NCBI RefSeq assembly: GCF_032884065.1
Contig: NC_088868.1
Location: 37,378,867-37,442,866, forward strand
DNA length: 64,000 nucleotides
From: Artemia franciscana
Taxonomy: Eukaryota > Arthropoda > Branchiopoda > Anostraca > Artemiidae
Direction: 5' to 3'
The notes below the pieces were generated by a model. That model worked only from the letters and a program-made list of their open reading frames with translations. It was not told where the DNA came from and ran no database searches. Within the stretch, counting starts at the first letter, position 1; every line of letters starts with the position of its first letter. Made by a program: the position numbers and the translations under genes. Shown here piece by piece: positions 33,498 to 43,604 of the stretch.

Positions 33498-34615
33498 ATG
33501 GGCTCTGTCCTATTTTTATAGGATTTCCCGGGCCCAAATGTAGGCCAAATATAGGATTCGGAAGTCCTCGGGATCAGATCTATGGTAGATGGCGCGGGAT
33601 GCCTGGTCGCATAAATTACCAAGTTTCATCCCGATCCCTCCAATCTTAGCATTTTCCATGATTTTAGGTCCCCCCAAATTCCCCCCAATGTCACCAGATC
33701 CGGTCGGGATTTAAAATAAGAGCTTTTAGACACGATATCCTTCTAAATATCAAATTTCATTGAGATCCGATCACCCGTTCGTAAGTTAAAAATACCTCAT
33801 TTTTCTAATTTTTCAGAATCAACCTCCCCCAAACTACCCCAAAGAGAGCGGATCCCTTCTGGTTATGTCAATCATGTATCTAGGACTTGTGCTTATTTTT
33901 CCCACCAAGCTTCAGCCAATCTCTCCAATCTAAGCGTTTTCCATGATTTTAGGTCACCCCAAACTCCCTCAAATGCCCCAGATCCGGTCGGGATTTAAAA
34001 TAAGAGCTTTGAGACACGATATCCGTCTAAATATCAAATTTCATTGAGATCCGATCACCCGTTCATAAGTTAAAAATACCTCATTTTTTCTAACTTTTCA
34101 GAATCACCCCCCTCCCAACTACCCCAAAGAGAGCGGATCCGTTCTGGTTATGTCAATGATGTATCTAGGACTTGAGCTTATTTTTCCCAACAAGTTTCAG
34201 CCCAATCCCTCCACTCTAAGTGTTTTCCAAGATTTTAGGTTTCCTCCTCAAAATTCCCCCAATGTCAACAGATCCGGTCGGGATTTAAAATAATAGCTCT
34301 GAGACACGATATCCTTCCAAACATCAAATTTCATTAGGATCTGATGAACCGTTCGTAAGTTAAAAATAATTCTTTTTTTCTATTTCTTCTGAATTAACGG
34401 GCCCCCCACTCCCCACCCCCCAGATGGTCAAATCGGGAAAACGACTATTTTTAATTTAATCTGGTCCAGTTCCTGATACGCCTGCCAAATTTCATCGTCC
34501 TAGCTTACCTGGAAGTGCCTAAAGTAGCAAAACCAGGACCAACAGACAGACAGAATTTGCAATTGCTATGTCACTTGGTTAATACCAAGTGCCATAAAAA
34601 CACTATGCTACAATG
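33498..34615. repeat. 285-bp tandem-repeat element inserted in LINE-A
   Basis: Units start GATTTTAGGT at 33660, 33945 and 34231 (periods 285 and 286). Each holds GATCCGGTCGGGATTTAAAA, ATCAAATTTCATT, AGATCCGATCACCCGTTCG and AAAGAGAGCGGATCC. It ends with a hairpin CACTTGGT-TAAT-ACCAAGTG at 34572-34591 and a short A run. The same unit recurs at 44246-44936 with 287-289 bp spacing. Confidence 0.85.
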
Positions 34616-34618
34616 AGA

Positions 34619-35031
34619 TTAACCGAACAGACGGACCAAAGGATGATGAGGCGATAAACGATAAAAAGCTGATTCCGACAACCTTCCATGCAGGAGGGCC
34701 AACTTTGCACTTCTATCAGTGACATCAAACTTACGAATTATCTTACCGTTGCTATACCAAGGGGGGAGATAAAGTAAAAATTTACAATATCTGAAATAAA
34801 AAGTCCAAATCTGATTAATATCATTTTTCTTTAGAAGGGGATAAAGACCAGATAGATAAAGGACAGATTGATCACAGAATGTAGCATATAGCCTACCCAC
34901 TGCACATCTATTATACTTCCCTTGATTAGCAAATATCTTAGAATAGCCCATTTGAATAACTGGGCCTTATTCACATCAGCCAGCCAGCGTTCAGCCAGGA
35001 AACACATAAGTTGCAAGAACTCCAGTCTCAT
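34619..35031 (-). pseudogene. LINE-A ORF2 C-terminal fragment, second insertion
   Basis: The 110-codon reading continues the C-terminus that copy 2 lacks: VLYLSGLYPLLKKNDINQIW, then YCKFLLYLPPWYSNGKIIRK and PHHPLVRLFG at the stop. The YLSxxxxLL.K.D...L...Y.KF.LYLPPW pattern overlaps PHYLYLSPFWRIIQKEDKKE at 32.05 kb. It is therefore a third LINE-A copy, 5'-truncated, lying inside copy 2. Confidence 0.8.
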
Positions 35032-35344
35032 TAAGCAGAGACTGCTAGCCTATATACTGATCTTCGCTCATTTCGGACAGGCCCAACATGACAAAAAACA
35101 AAACATAGGCTACCAAGTCAACACAACAGCATAGTCCAGGCAGAAGCAGCTTACTAAGCCCAACACAAAGCATTAGTTAAGGATTAATTATCAATCTACA
35201 CCAAGAGACAGAAAATTGTAAATCATGAGCAATGTTCTTAGTGCTCTTCAGCCGAAAATATAGGAATAATAGGATTTTAGCCAAAATATAGGCATTTTAT
35301 AGGAGTGCAGTAAAATATAGGAATTTATTGGAATTTATAGGTAA
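35032..35344. other. Edge of the insertion, ATAGGA-rich
   Basis: It holds several AAATATAGGA and TTATAGGA repeats at 35260-35340. Similar TATAGGATT text occurs at the other edge (33515-33560). No clear target duplication found. Confidence 0.5.
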
Positions 35345-36202
35345 GTCCAAACACTGCGTTTACTATGAATTCGAAGCTTATTCACCCAACCGTCTCGTGG
35401 ACAGCCAGCCTCACGCCAAACCGAAAGCCAAAATCTTGCCGAATTACACGCATTGTGCAGATCAACATTTGCAGACCAGCCTTCGAGGAGTAGGCGAAAC
35501 ACTAATATCTAAATCAATATTGAAAAACAACGGAAAATGGTCTGATGTAAAATTTGAATCAGAAACAAGAACCTCACTCGATGTAACTGATCGAGTGTGC
35601 ATAACATGACCTAGGTTTGACACATTTCCCGAATTATGAATATAAGACGCGAGTATGAATTCATCAGCTAGCATACTGAATAACATATTAGCACGATTAC
35701 AACTTGAACTGTTGTTGCCGCTCAGGTTTTCAAGATCACAGTTAAAGTCACCTGTTATCAGACACGAAAGTCCAAACGCTTTTATTTTATCAATATACTT
35801 CGAAATCCTTGAAATACTTACGGCAAACAGTCTATCTGATCGATCATTACGATAGTCCGTAGGGAGATACAAGTTCACGATAACCATATCTTGGATTTTG
35901 ACGGCAAGAAAGTCTAATACCGAGTCAAACATATAAGTGGATAGAGAGGATCTAACGTAAGTCGCAAGGCTGCCAGATGGCCGACCATGAGTGCGAGAGC
36001 GTTTGGCTTCGACCGTAAAAGCCTGATGGTTAGGTGACAGGTTCAATAAGGTAAGCCTGAGAGAGGTTGCAAAATGTTCCTGCAAACACACAATATCATA
36101 TCTTGAAAGAAGGTCCTCGATAAAAACAGTCCGGTTAAGGAGATTTCTATTTAAATTCCACAATGCAACTGCATGCTTAGCACAGGCAGGTTCTATATTC
36201 AT
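35345..36202 (-). pseudogene. LINE-A ORF2 endonuclease domain
   Basis: A 246-codon open frame, the longest in the window, begins with an ATG at 36202. Motifs: ALWNLNRNLLNR (N-terminal Asn), DIVCLQEHF near residue 35 (catalytic E), MVIVNLYLPTDYRND near 105, CLITGDFNCDLENL near 146 (catalytic D and N), HVMHTRSV near 200 and SDHFPLFFN near 222. The complete apurinic-type endonuclease set is present. After a stop at the end the linker carries on to ~35345. This domain would nick target DNA. Confidence 0.88.
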
Positions 36203-36231
36203 TTTGGTAGGGAATTCGTAATGATTATCGC

Positions 36232-37162
36232 TTAATTAGCCAAACAGCTTATGTTATAGCATGTATGGCCTTTCTTTTTCCATAAGATGCAGAACATATC
36301 TTTAGTGCACATATTGTCCTTCGTGGATGTGTGATCAGAAGCAACAAAACGACCACATATAGGCGTCAATATGCAATTAATCGCTAAGTGACCAACTCTA
36401 TGGCATGAATAACAGCTTTTTGGGAAAAATTTGAATTCTTCAGCAGGCAGCTTCTCATAAGCGATTCGGACTGAGACTACAAGAAAGTCTTCAAGATCCT
36501 TCCTGGTCCTGAAATACAGCTTGAACACTTTGGAGCGCTCAAAGTTACCGATTTCTATTGCTTTTAATGCACTTGCAACAAGGGACCATTTCAGTATGTG
36601 TCATACTAGGTTGAACCTGTTTCAAAACAGCAATAAACATTTTCTCTTTGAGCATGACAGAGACCTCAGGCTTACTAACTTTCATTTTCTCAACGATCTT
36701 TTCAGCAGAACATTTGGACTTGACGATGAGTTTCCAGTCCTGTCTCACCTTTTTTAGCTCACTTATTTCGGATGAGTTGGGACACATAATATCCAAAAAC
36801 TGCTTGCAAGCAACGGGATTATCGAGAGACTTTGGCATTTTAAGAACAACGGCATAGGATGGCTGGGGATTAACTGTTACAGGATTGGCAGGACCTGGGA
36901 CACTACTCGCCGAAGGGCAGCAGAGGCTCTATGCTTTAGCCATAGACACAAAGTTCTTAAATTCTAGACATAAACCATTTACCTTGAGGGTTAACGTAGC
37001 GCTTGCCTCACCAGGAATTGTAGGGACTTCGTCTGGTTCGTATATAACGAACGTAGGCAGGACCACTGAATTCTTATTACAGTCGTCAAGAACTTTCAAA
37101 ATTTCTGCAAATGTATCAGCAATTTTCAGCCTTTCGGTTGGCCGAGTAGCATAATTCACCAC
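36232..37162 (-). pseudogene. LINE-A ORF1 (nucleic-acid chaperone with CCHC knuckles)
   Basis: An N-terminal part at 37162-36929 contains FVIYEPDEVPTIPGEAS (compare FVILSPREVPTIGEAV at 61.6 kb). The middle at 36838-36545 contains CPNSSEISELKKVRQDWKLI, an RRM-like segment shared with LINE-B. 36528-36232 gives FKLYFRTRKDLEDFL and then CYSCHRVGHLAINC, a clean CX2CX4HX4C knuckle. A second knuckle (CGRF...SDHTSTKDNMC) and a third (CILWKKKGHTCYNISC, first Cys pair broken) follow. ORF1p binds element RNA. Two frameshifts separate the three parts. Confidence 0.85.
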
Positions 37163-37717
37163 AGACTAAATCGTTTTCTTCCCTTCGCTCACCAAATCGT
37201 CGGCGACAAAATTGCAACCAGTTCTGATAATATCGGCATTTGCATTTCCTTTCGATTTCGCCCGCACGACAAAATTTAGTATAGCATTATGTACTAGTCT
37301 ATTCGGCTGCATCCCATGAAATGAATCCAGTTCACACGCAGTTCCTGACTGAACAGTCCAGACAAAGAAAAATCTTTTTCACTAAATAAAACTTGGCAAA
37401 AAGCCACACAGCTAAAGCAGCTCATATAGTTTCAATAATATAGTTCAAATGCCAGTAAACCGGTCAAACAAGTTAATTTGGCAACGCAAAAGCACTGAAT
37501 CAACGAACATCGAAAAATAGGTCAAGTTTAAATTTCAAACTAGATTTCAATTCATAATCCTCTTAGTCAATTACTGATTAGTCAAATTACTGAATCAATA
37601 CTGATGTATATATGTATATATTTTCGACGTAACGCCTTAAATTAGATATTGTCATAAATTAGGTATTCTCATTAAATGGACTTATCCCCATTTGAAAATT
37701 TATTTATTTATGTTATA
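37163..37717. other. Probable LINE-A 5' region and spacer
   Basis: No ORF of note. It ends at the Helitron 3' terminus; the bases next to it are AT-rich (TTTATTTATGTTATA). Confidence 0.4.
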
Positions 37718-37824
37718 CTAGCTGTTGGGGTTGCGCTTCGCGCCACCCCAACACCTAGTTGGTGGGGCGCTTCGCGCCCCCCCCAAGCCCCCCCGCGCGC
37801 GTAAGTCGTTACGCGCCATATTAG

Positions 37825-38379
37825 TTATGCGCCATTGTAGTTGTGTCCCTGTGTCCCACCAATGCGAGGAATAAGAACAGCCTCACCCTCATAAGGCCCT
37901 GTCAAGATTGTGGCCTCTATTAGGTTTTCCATTGCTTTTTTTACGGCAAGTCGCGTGCCATTGCAAAGCTTTGGTGGGTTGATATTTCTTAAAAGTATTA
38001 TTGGTACGCCTATTTTTAGTTGTAGCACGTGTGGTGGAAACCCTGAAGGATCTATGGAATTTAAAAATTCAGATGGATAATTAACCGCTTCATTTGGTTC
38101 CAAAACTGTGTCGACTGACTTGTAAAGGACTGCCTGGTCTCGAATCTTGTTCAAAACAATATTGTTGATTTCGTGGACGTCTATATTTTTGGGTGCGAGA
38201 ATCGCTCTTTCACTTAGCCATTTATTATTTTTATAATTTTTTAGAATATTCGGAAATATTTTTTCAATCAATTCATTTTTGGACGTCACTAAATTACAGA
38301 AATCAGCAGGTAGTTGTATACGTCCTGAAATTGAGTCTACTGTTTGACCAGAGTCATCGTTTTGCAATCGGACACGCAT
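37825..38379 (-). pseudogene. Helitron PIF1-like helicase segment
   Basis: A 184-codon open frame: MRVRLQNDDSGQTVDSISGR, then LPADFCNLVTSKNELIEKIF and ERAILAPKNIDVHEINNIVL (helicase region after motif III). LYKSVDTVLEPNEAVNYPSE and GFPPHVLQLKIGVPIILLRN follow, reaching EGEAVLIPRI. There it breaks and fuses to TQGHNYNGA, a reading of the Helitron 3' sub-terminal repeat. The last helicase motifs (QGQSLE, VACSRV) are lost on this side. A stray helicase C-terminus also lies at 38.52-38.46 kb. Confidence 0.88.
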
Positions 38380-38611
38380 ATTTGTAGTTAATTTTAATAT
38401 TTTTACGTGTGCCTATAAATTAGAATTTTTTAGGCAAGCATTCATTTCGTCTGCAGGAGTTAAACTACGTAAAAATTGCGAATATACAACATTCTTGGCT
38501 TTCCCATTGTCTCTGCATATACAAAGCCGTATGTACTAATAATGACATCATATGCAAACGCTCTTTTTACAAACAAACAAACATGCATACATACAACTCG
38601 TTTTTATATAG

Positions 38612-38636
38612 ATAGATAGATAGATAGATAGATAAA
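38612..38636. repeat. (GATA)n microsatellite
   Basis: About six GATA units at 38610-38634, next to the possible inner Helitron 5' end. Confidence 0.9.
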
Positions 38637-38639
38637 ATA

Positions 38640-39502
38640 CAAATTAACTGCGTAAAACTTGCGAATATACAACATTCTTCGCTGTCCAATTGTCGCTGCA
38701 TATAAATAGATTGTCAGGTTTACCGACCCTCGAACATGCAACGTACAATTGTCAATGGGAAAAACAATCAGTATTAAGATCTATACCACATTTTTCTAAT
38801 GATTGACCTTGAGCTTTGTTAATGGTGATTGCAAATGCTAATCGAATTGGGAATTGCAATCTTTTAAATTGAAAAGGCAGATCCGTTGGAATCTTGGGAA
38901 TGCGAGGAATAAGAACAGCCTCACCCTCAAAAGGCCCTGTCAAGATTGTGGCCTCTATTAGGTTTTCCATTGTTTTTTTTACGGCAGGTCGAGTGCCATA
39001 GCAAAGCTTTGGTGGGTTTATATTTCTTAAAAGTATTATTGGTAGGCCTATTTTTAGTTGTAGCACGTGTGGTGGAAACCCTGAGAATAATATCTCGAGG
39101 TAAAAACTGATCACCGACCATAACGATGGCCACTTCGTCGATAGTTGGAGCATTGTATCTACGCACATGTTGGCCAGGAGGCGTTTTGTCAGCGGAAATA
39201 ACAATTTTATGCGTATAAGTAGGCATCAAATCGATGGCTGTTTTGAACAAACGCACTAAATTATTATTTTCGTGGAAAAGATGTTGTAATTGGGAAACTA
39301 TTGTCCTTTCAATGTTGGGAGAAATTTCGCAACGTGCATTCAATTCAGAATTTCTATCACTGATGAAGTACAATTGTAAAAATTTATGATTCTCGCCTGA
39401 GAATGGTAGAAGAGACCCTGCTCTATGATAAATTTGCCCTTTTACTTTGAAAGTAGACATAAATTGATCTGGATTTTCAATTTGGGCTCCAAACGACGTC
39501 AT
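38640..39502 (-). pseudogene. Internally deleted Helitron RepHel: N-terminus joined to helicase C-terminus
   Basis: 39502 on reads MTSFGAQIENPDQFMSTFKV, then HRAGSLLPFSGENHKFLQLY and LFHENNNLVRLFKTAIDLMP (Helitron_like N-terminal domain) up to GDQFLPRDIILRVS. At ~39.09 kb it jumps to GFPPHVLQLKIGLPIILLRN and LPFQFKRLQFPIRLAFAITI, then [20 protein letters not shown] (PIF1 C-terminal motifs). [14 protein letters not shown] and VVYSQVLRS end it near 38650. The Rep nuclease and most helicase motifs are missing. Few stops, so the loss is recent or the deletion derivative multiplied. It needs an intact partner for movement. Confidence 0.88.
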
Positions 39503-39589
39503 TTGGAAACATGAGTTGTATTTTCTGATTCATTTATATTCCTTATGTCCCGGTGTCCCGGTCGTCATTTATATCCCCCTGTTTTATAT

Positions 39590-40012
39590 CCCGCTTATTT
39601 TTCAGTTTTTTCCTTTTTTTAGTTTTTTTTTTACTTTTTTAGTTCTTTTAGTTTTACGTTTTTTAGTTTTTTTTTAGTTTTTTAGATGAATTTTTTTTTT
39701 AGTTTTTTACCTTTTTTTCTTTTTAGTTTTTATTGGTTTTTACCTTTTTTTAGCTTTTTATCTTTTTTATTTTTTTTTATTTTTTTTTTTAATTTTATTA
39801 GTATTCTTTTTCTCTTCTATTTTTCATTTTTCCTTTTTTTTAGTTTTTTTTAGTTTTTAGTTTTTTAAGTTTTTTCCTTTTTTTAGTTTCTTTAGTTTTT
39901 TTAGTTTTTCGGCTTTTATATTTTTTTATTAGTTTTTAGTTTTTTTGTAGTTTTTGCCTTTTTTTAGTTTTTTTCCGTTTTTTTTTTAGTTTTTAGTTTT
40001 TTACCTTTTTTA
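39590..40012. repeat. T-rich tract of Helitron 3
   Basis: The same TTTTTTAGTTTTT-type degenerate tract as at 28580-30050, here ~420 bp. Confidence 0.92.
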
Positions 40013-40090
40013 GCCTAACCAAGATTTGAACCTGGGACCTTCATTCTCCGTTCTGATACCCTCTCTCACCGAGTGACTACTCCAGCATGT
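40013..40090 (-). repeat. tRNA-like SINE head in Helitron 3
   Basis: The minus strand has GTCACTCGGTGAGAG (A-box-like) and CCAGGTTCAAATCTTGG, a B-box in a near-perfect T-arm. The acceptor stem does not form, so a SINE or tRNA fragment is more likely than a tRNA gene. Confidence 0.45.
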
Positions 40091-40272
40091 TCATTTTGGT
40101 GTTTTAAATGGTATATTATTAACCAAATTAATGTGTTTTACAATATACTAAGCATCGTCATAACAAAAATGACGGCAACTAATTTCATGAGGTCAGCCGA
40201 AACATGACGTCACCTGATCCACAGATCCACAGACCCACAGACAGACAGACAACTTATTTTTATATATATAGA

Positions 40273-40840
40273 TATAACATATAAAATAATTTTTCGTTTA
40301 ATAATAGAGATTCATTAAATACAGAATACTTCTTGTTTAAGATATTTTTTCGAAAAACAAAAATCTTCGAATAAAACAAAGTCAAACAAGATGACAGCAA
40401 AATGAGAAAAAATAAAATGATTGAATGACATTCATTTAAGAAAGTTCTCTTAATAAAACCAAAAGAAAAAAGAAGAGTGAAACGTACAAAAACTTCAACG
40501 TCTGAAGGCACTAGCTTCTCAGGACTTGACTCAGTGGCTCTCTTCGCACCAGATTCAGGGTAGCTTGACGAATGAAAAACAACATTTGGAAGATCAGCCA
40601 AGTCCGACTAGGGAAAAAATCTATTATAATTTAGGAATTTATATGATACATATACGGGTAAGACACAAGAGCCTTAGAATCGTAAACAATAATCAATAAA
40701 CAAACAAAAAATTATGATCAAGTAATCTACGTGAATGTTTCAGATTCCGATGCATTAACGTACGCGGGGGAAGCCTCACAGTCGGAATCTCCGAAATAAA
40801 AATTCACAGCAGCTTATTCAAATTACAAAATAAAATTTTG
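40273..40840. other. Spacer between Helitron 3 and the RTE element
   Basis: The 113-codon minus ORF (40601-40260) has no recognised motif; its start region (SYPESGAKRATESSPEKLVP) is not low-complexity, but I cannot place it. No other feature. Confidence 0.35.
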
Positions 40841-40848
40841 GTAAATTT

Positions 40849-41259
40849 TGGTGTAGGAAAAGAAAACAGTAGTGGCTATAGGCTTTTGCAATTTTGTAGG
40901 TATAACAACTTAGTTATATCCAATACGGCACTTGGTCACAAAATGGCCCATAAGTTGAGATGATATTCACGTGATGGTAAGACAGCAAACCTTATTGATT
41001 ATGTTATTGTAAACAAAAGACTAGCAGGATCAATACAAGATCCTAGGGTGTATAGGAGTGCTGTTATTGGAGTTAAAAGTAAAGATCACCATCTAGTAGT
41101 GTCTAAGGTTGATGTCGGTAGACTCCAGGATGAAAATTTGAGAAAAAACTTCCAGGAAGAGTTGAATACTAAACTTCAGGGTTTAAAATTTGACAATGTG
41201 GAAGATGGATGGAATAATTTAGAAAAACAATTTGTGAAGTTGCTGATGGGCTTTGAATA
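40849..41259 (+). pseudogene. RTE endonuclease C-terminal part
   Basis: It reads GKENSSGYRLLQFCRYNNLV, then NTALGHKMAHKLR*YSRDGK and TANLIDYVIVNKRLAGSIQD. This is the FxH...TW.SPdG....QIDYI.v..r endonuclease block of RTE/CFDP2-like elements. A TGA replaces the Trp after KLR. VKSKDHHLVVSKV holds the SDHxLV box. It ends at a TAG (41257-41259) before the linker. Confidence 0.85.
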
Positions 41260-41300
41260 GACGGCATAATAGTAAAATATTATAGTCGCATGTTAATAAA

Positions 41301-42537
41301 TTGAACGGGAGTAGCCAATCCGGACTAGTCCCAGTTAGAGACAGAAATGGGGCTACAATTAGTGATAAGGAAAAAGTTAAAGAAAGATGGGTGGAACATT
41401 TTGAGAATGTGCTAAATCGAGAAACAGTAACAGGAAAAGATAAAGATGAAAATGAAAAAGTTTGTGATACCTTGGATGTGAAGGAAGATTTGTTTAGTGA
41501 GGAAGAATTAGCGACAGTACTAAAAGGATTAAAAAATAATAAGTCTCCAGGTGCTGATAGTATGATTAATGAGTTTCTTAAATATGGTGGCTTTGAGCCA
41601 AGTTGGGAGTAAGCTACTGAAGATTATGAACGTGATTTTTGAAAAAGGGGAAGTACCCAATGATTTTATGAAAATCTTAATTAAACCAGTGTATAAGAAA
41701 GGTGACAAGAGTGGGTGTCGTAATTATCGAGCCACTAGTCTGGTCTCTGTAGGTAGCAAATTACTGAGTAATATGATACTTTTTAGACTGAGAAATGCTA
41801 CAGATAGAATCTCAAGGGAAGAACAGTGCGGTTTTGGAAAATATATAGGATGTGTCGACCAAGTTTTCACTCTTAGGTTAATAATTGAGAAGTCCCTTTG
41901 TTGTCAAACACCTTTGGTCCTCAGTTTTATCGATTGTGAGCAAGCTTTCGATTCTGTTGATAGAAGAGCGTTAGCAAAGGTCTTACCCTTATATGGTATA
42001 CCACAAAAATTCATTAAAGTGATTTGTGCTATATACGAGAATAATACTGCTTTGGTGAAGGTAGGAAATGAGGTTAGCAGCTGGCTTTGTATTAAATCAG
42101 GAGTTAAGCAGGGTTGTGTTCTATCCCCCTTTTATATGGATCATTTTGATGGACTTCGTCTTAAGGAGCACAGGAAAGGCAATTGGAGACCTCGGAATAA
42201 AATGGAGAGGAAAAACACTCCTGGAATTCGATAATGCTGCTGATTTAAGCATATTAGATGAAAGTGTGAGCAAAATGATGAATTTTTAGAGGTTTTCCGA
42301 GTTCAGGGTGCTAGAATAGGTTTGAAAATTAATGTGAAGAAGACTAAGTCACTAAGGCTAGGAATAAGTAAGGATGAAAAGGTGACGTTGGGTAACAAAA
42401 AGATTGATCAGGTGGGCAGCTTCACTTACCTTGGTAGTATTATTAGTAAAGATGGTGGGAGCAGTGAAGATGTTAAAAGTAGAATAGCTAAGGCTCAGGG
42501 TGTTTTTTCACAGTTGAAAAAAAGTTTGGAAGAATAG
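41301..42537 (+). pseudogene. RTE reverse transcriptase
   Basis: Linker first: GLVPVRDRNGATISDKEKVK, then WVEHFENVLNR and LKGLKNNKSPGADSMINEFL. After a frameshift at ~41.59 kb come FEKGEVPNDFMKILIKPVYK and KKGDKSGCRNYRATSLVSVG (RT motifs 1-2). LSFIDCEQAFDSVDRRALAK is the palm Asp block, with first catalytic Asp near 41932. SGVKQGCVLSPF follows. The catalytic xxDD box near 42.23 kb falls across a frameshift (NAADLSIL follows). 42322-42537 gives INVKKTKSLRLGISKDEKVT and FTYLGSIISKDGGSSEDVKS. RTE clade is inferred from these blocks. Confidence 0.9.
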
Positions 42538-42539
42538 AA

Positions 42540-42835
42540 AGATAAGTCTGCAAACCAAAATTAGAATATTGGAAGCTACAATGATAACAGTGGTCAAATA
42601 TGGCTCTGAAGCATGGGCGCTCCCCAAAGCAGATGAAAATTTACTAGATGTTTTCCAGAGAAATTGCCTACGGATTGTTCTGGGTACCCGGCTGACTGAC
42701 CGTATTTCAAACAGTAGGTTGTACGAAAAATGGGTTCAGTCCCGGTTTCTAGGGCTATATTGAAAGAAAGGTTGAGATGGTTAGGCCACGTTCTACGGAT
42801 GAAGGATGACATATTACCGAAGATTGTCCTTTTTG
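42540..42835 (+). pseudogene. RTE C-terminal region
   Basis: It reads ATMITVVKYGSEAWALPKAD, then LLDVFQRNCLRIVLGTRLTD and RISNSRLYEKW. RLRWLGHVLRMKDDILPKI follows in another frame. This is the YGsEtW...R..lr.ilg...tDrisN..Ly...g....lRWlGHvlRM tail common to RTE-like ORFs. Confidence 0.88.
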
Positions 42836-43045
42836 GCTAACCGTCTGGGGCTACACGGAAAGCAGGTCGTCCTTGTCTGGGCTTGGAGGATGTCATAAAT
42901 AAAGATTTAAAGGAAATGTGAACTTCCTGGGAGGGTGTAAAGTGGGAGGCTTTAAATAGATTGGGTTAGAGGATTCTGCGTAGCTGTGTTGGCCTCAGGC
43001 GGCTTGGTGCTGCAGTGAGTTATTAGTATTAGTAGTAGTGTTTTC

Positions 43046-43604
43046 TTTTACCCCCCCCCCCCCTCCCTAAAAAAATCTGAGTAAGAGCCAGTACTGGTCA
43101 CACCAAATACACACTTGTTGAGAAAATAAAATTTAAATTATTGGTCATTCAGTAGAATCTAGTTATTTAGAGTATATCAAGATAAAAGTGCATTTGTAAG
43201 AGGCTTTAAACGGACGAACCAAAGGTCTAAGGCAATTTGAAAATGAAAAATTCAGAGAGCTTACTGAAAAGGAATTTTATACTTCCGAAAGTGTGCTCGA
43301 TGACAGAATCATCCTTAGTAACCCGTTAATTGAATGTCCCGAAAATATGAACGATTTGAACGGCAAGAATTGTCAAGTATTCTTTTTAGGGGTTTCTAAT
43401 TTCAATCAGCACAAAAAGTATTAAGAAGGCCTTTGGGGACAGGGGATAATTTTTGCCTAACACCTACGCAAGACTGTATCCAACAAATTTTTAAAGTTTC
43501 GTTGCGATCAAATTAAAACCGTAGCAATGCATAGAGGACAGACAGACACAAATACAGATACGATCTAATATGTGTATATATGTGTATACGAATATATATA
43601 TATA
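43046..43604. other. Spacer before Helitron 4
   Basis: A C-run (43051-43063), unassigned sequence and a GTATATATGTG run leading to the Helitron end. GACAGACAGACACAAATACA near 43538 resembles a repeat end of unknown type. Confidence 0.4.

Larger units (their letters stand above)
32018..37162 (-). mobile_element. LINE-A copy 2, with ORF1 and ORF2, split by an insertion
   Basis: ORF1 is at 37162-36232, ORF2 endonuclease at 36202-~35345, and RT at ~33497-32018. The interval 33498-35344 is foreign. The linker reads GCPRDGWVNKLRIHSKRSVW up to ~35345 and resumes at 33497 with KRTNLSEPCKRKFAKELSLH. This is the most complete LINE in the window. ORF1 homology to 61.5-60.8 kb and RT homology to 31.1-30.2 kb link the A and B families. 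Confidence 0.85.
37718..40272 (-). mobile_element. Helitron 3 composite, - orientation, both termini visible
   Basis: The minus-strand 5' terminus at 40272 is A^TCTATATATATAAAAATAAG. The 3' terminus at 37718 is CCCCAACAGCTAG^T, preceded by a GC-rich hairpin zone (GGGCGCGAAGCGCCC). The A/T target with TC start and CTAG end is the Helitron hallmark. Inside lie TGACGTCA (40205-40212), a tRNA-like SINE head, the A-rich tract, the minisatellite, and fragments of RepHel. A second 5'-like end at 38612 (TCTATATAAAAACGAGTTGT) suggests that 37718-38612 may itself be a short nested Helitron. Confidence 0.85.
40843..43045 (+). mobile_element. RTE-type non-LTR retrotransposon, copy 1 (young, 5'-truncated)
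   Basis: The domain order is endonuclease end (40849-41259), linker (41301-41570), RT (41570-42530) and C-terminal region (42540-42835). A 3' non-coding tail follows, ending in TTATTAGTATTAGTAGTAGT at ~43030. The tail matches the inverted fragment at 57977-58515. Reading is nearly continuous with a few frameshifts and one TGA (40961-40963) where Trp is expected. The 5' end lies in the endonuclease, the usual truncation of reverse-transcribed copies. Confidence 0.9.

Noticed and set aside
40260-40601. 113-codon minus ORF next to Helitron 3
   Set aside because: Its second half is AT-rich hydrophobic text running into the Helitron end; no motif or splice evidence, so not called as a gene.
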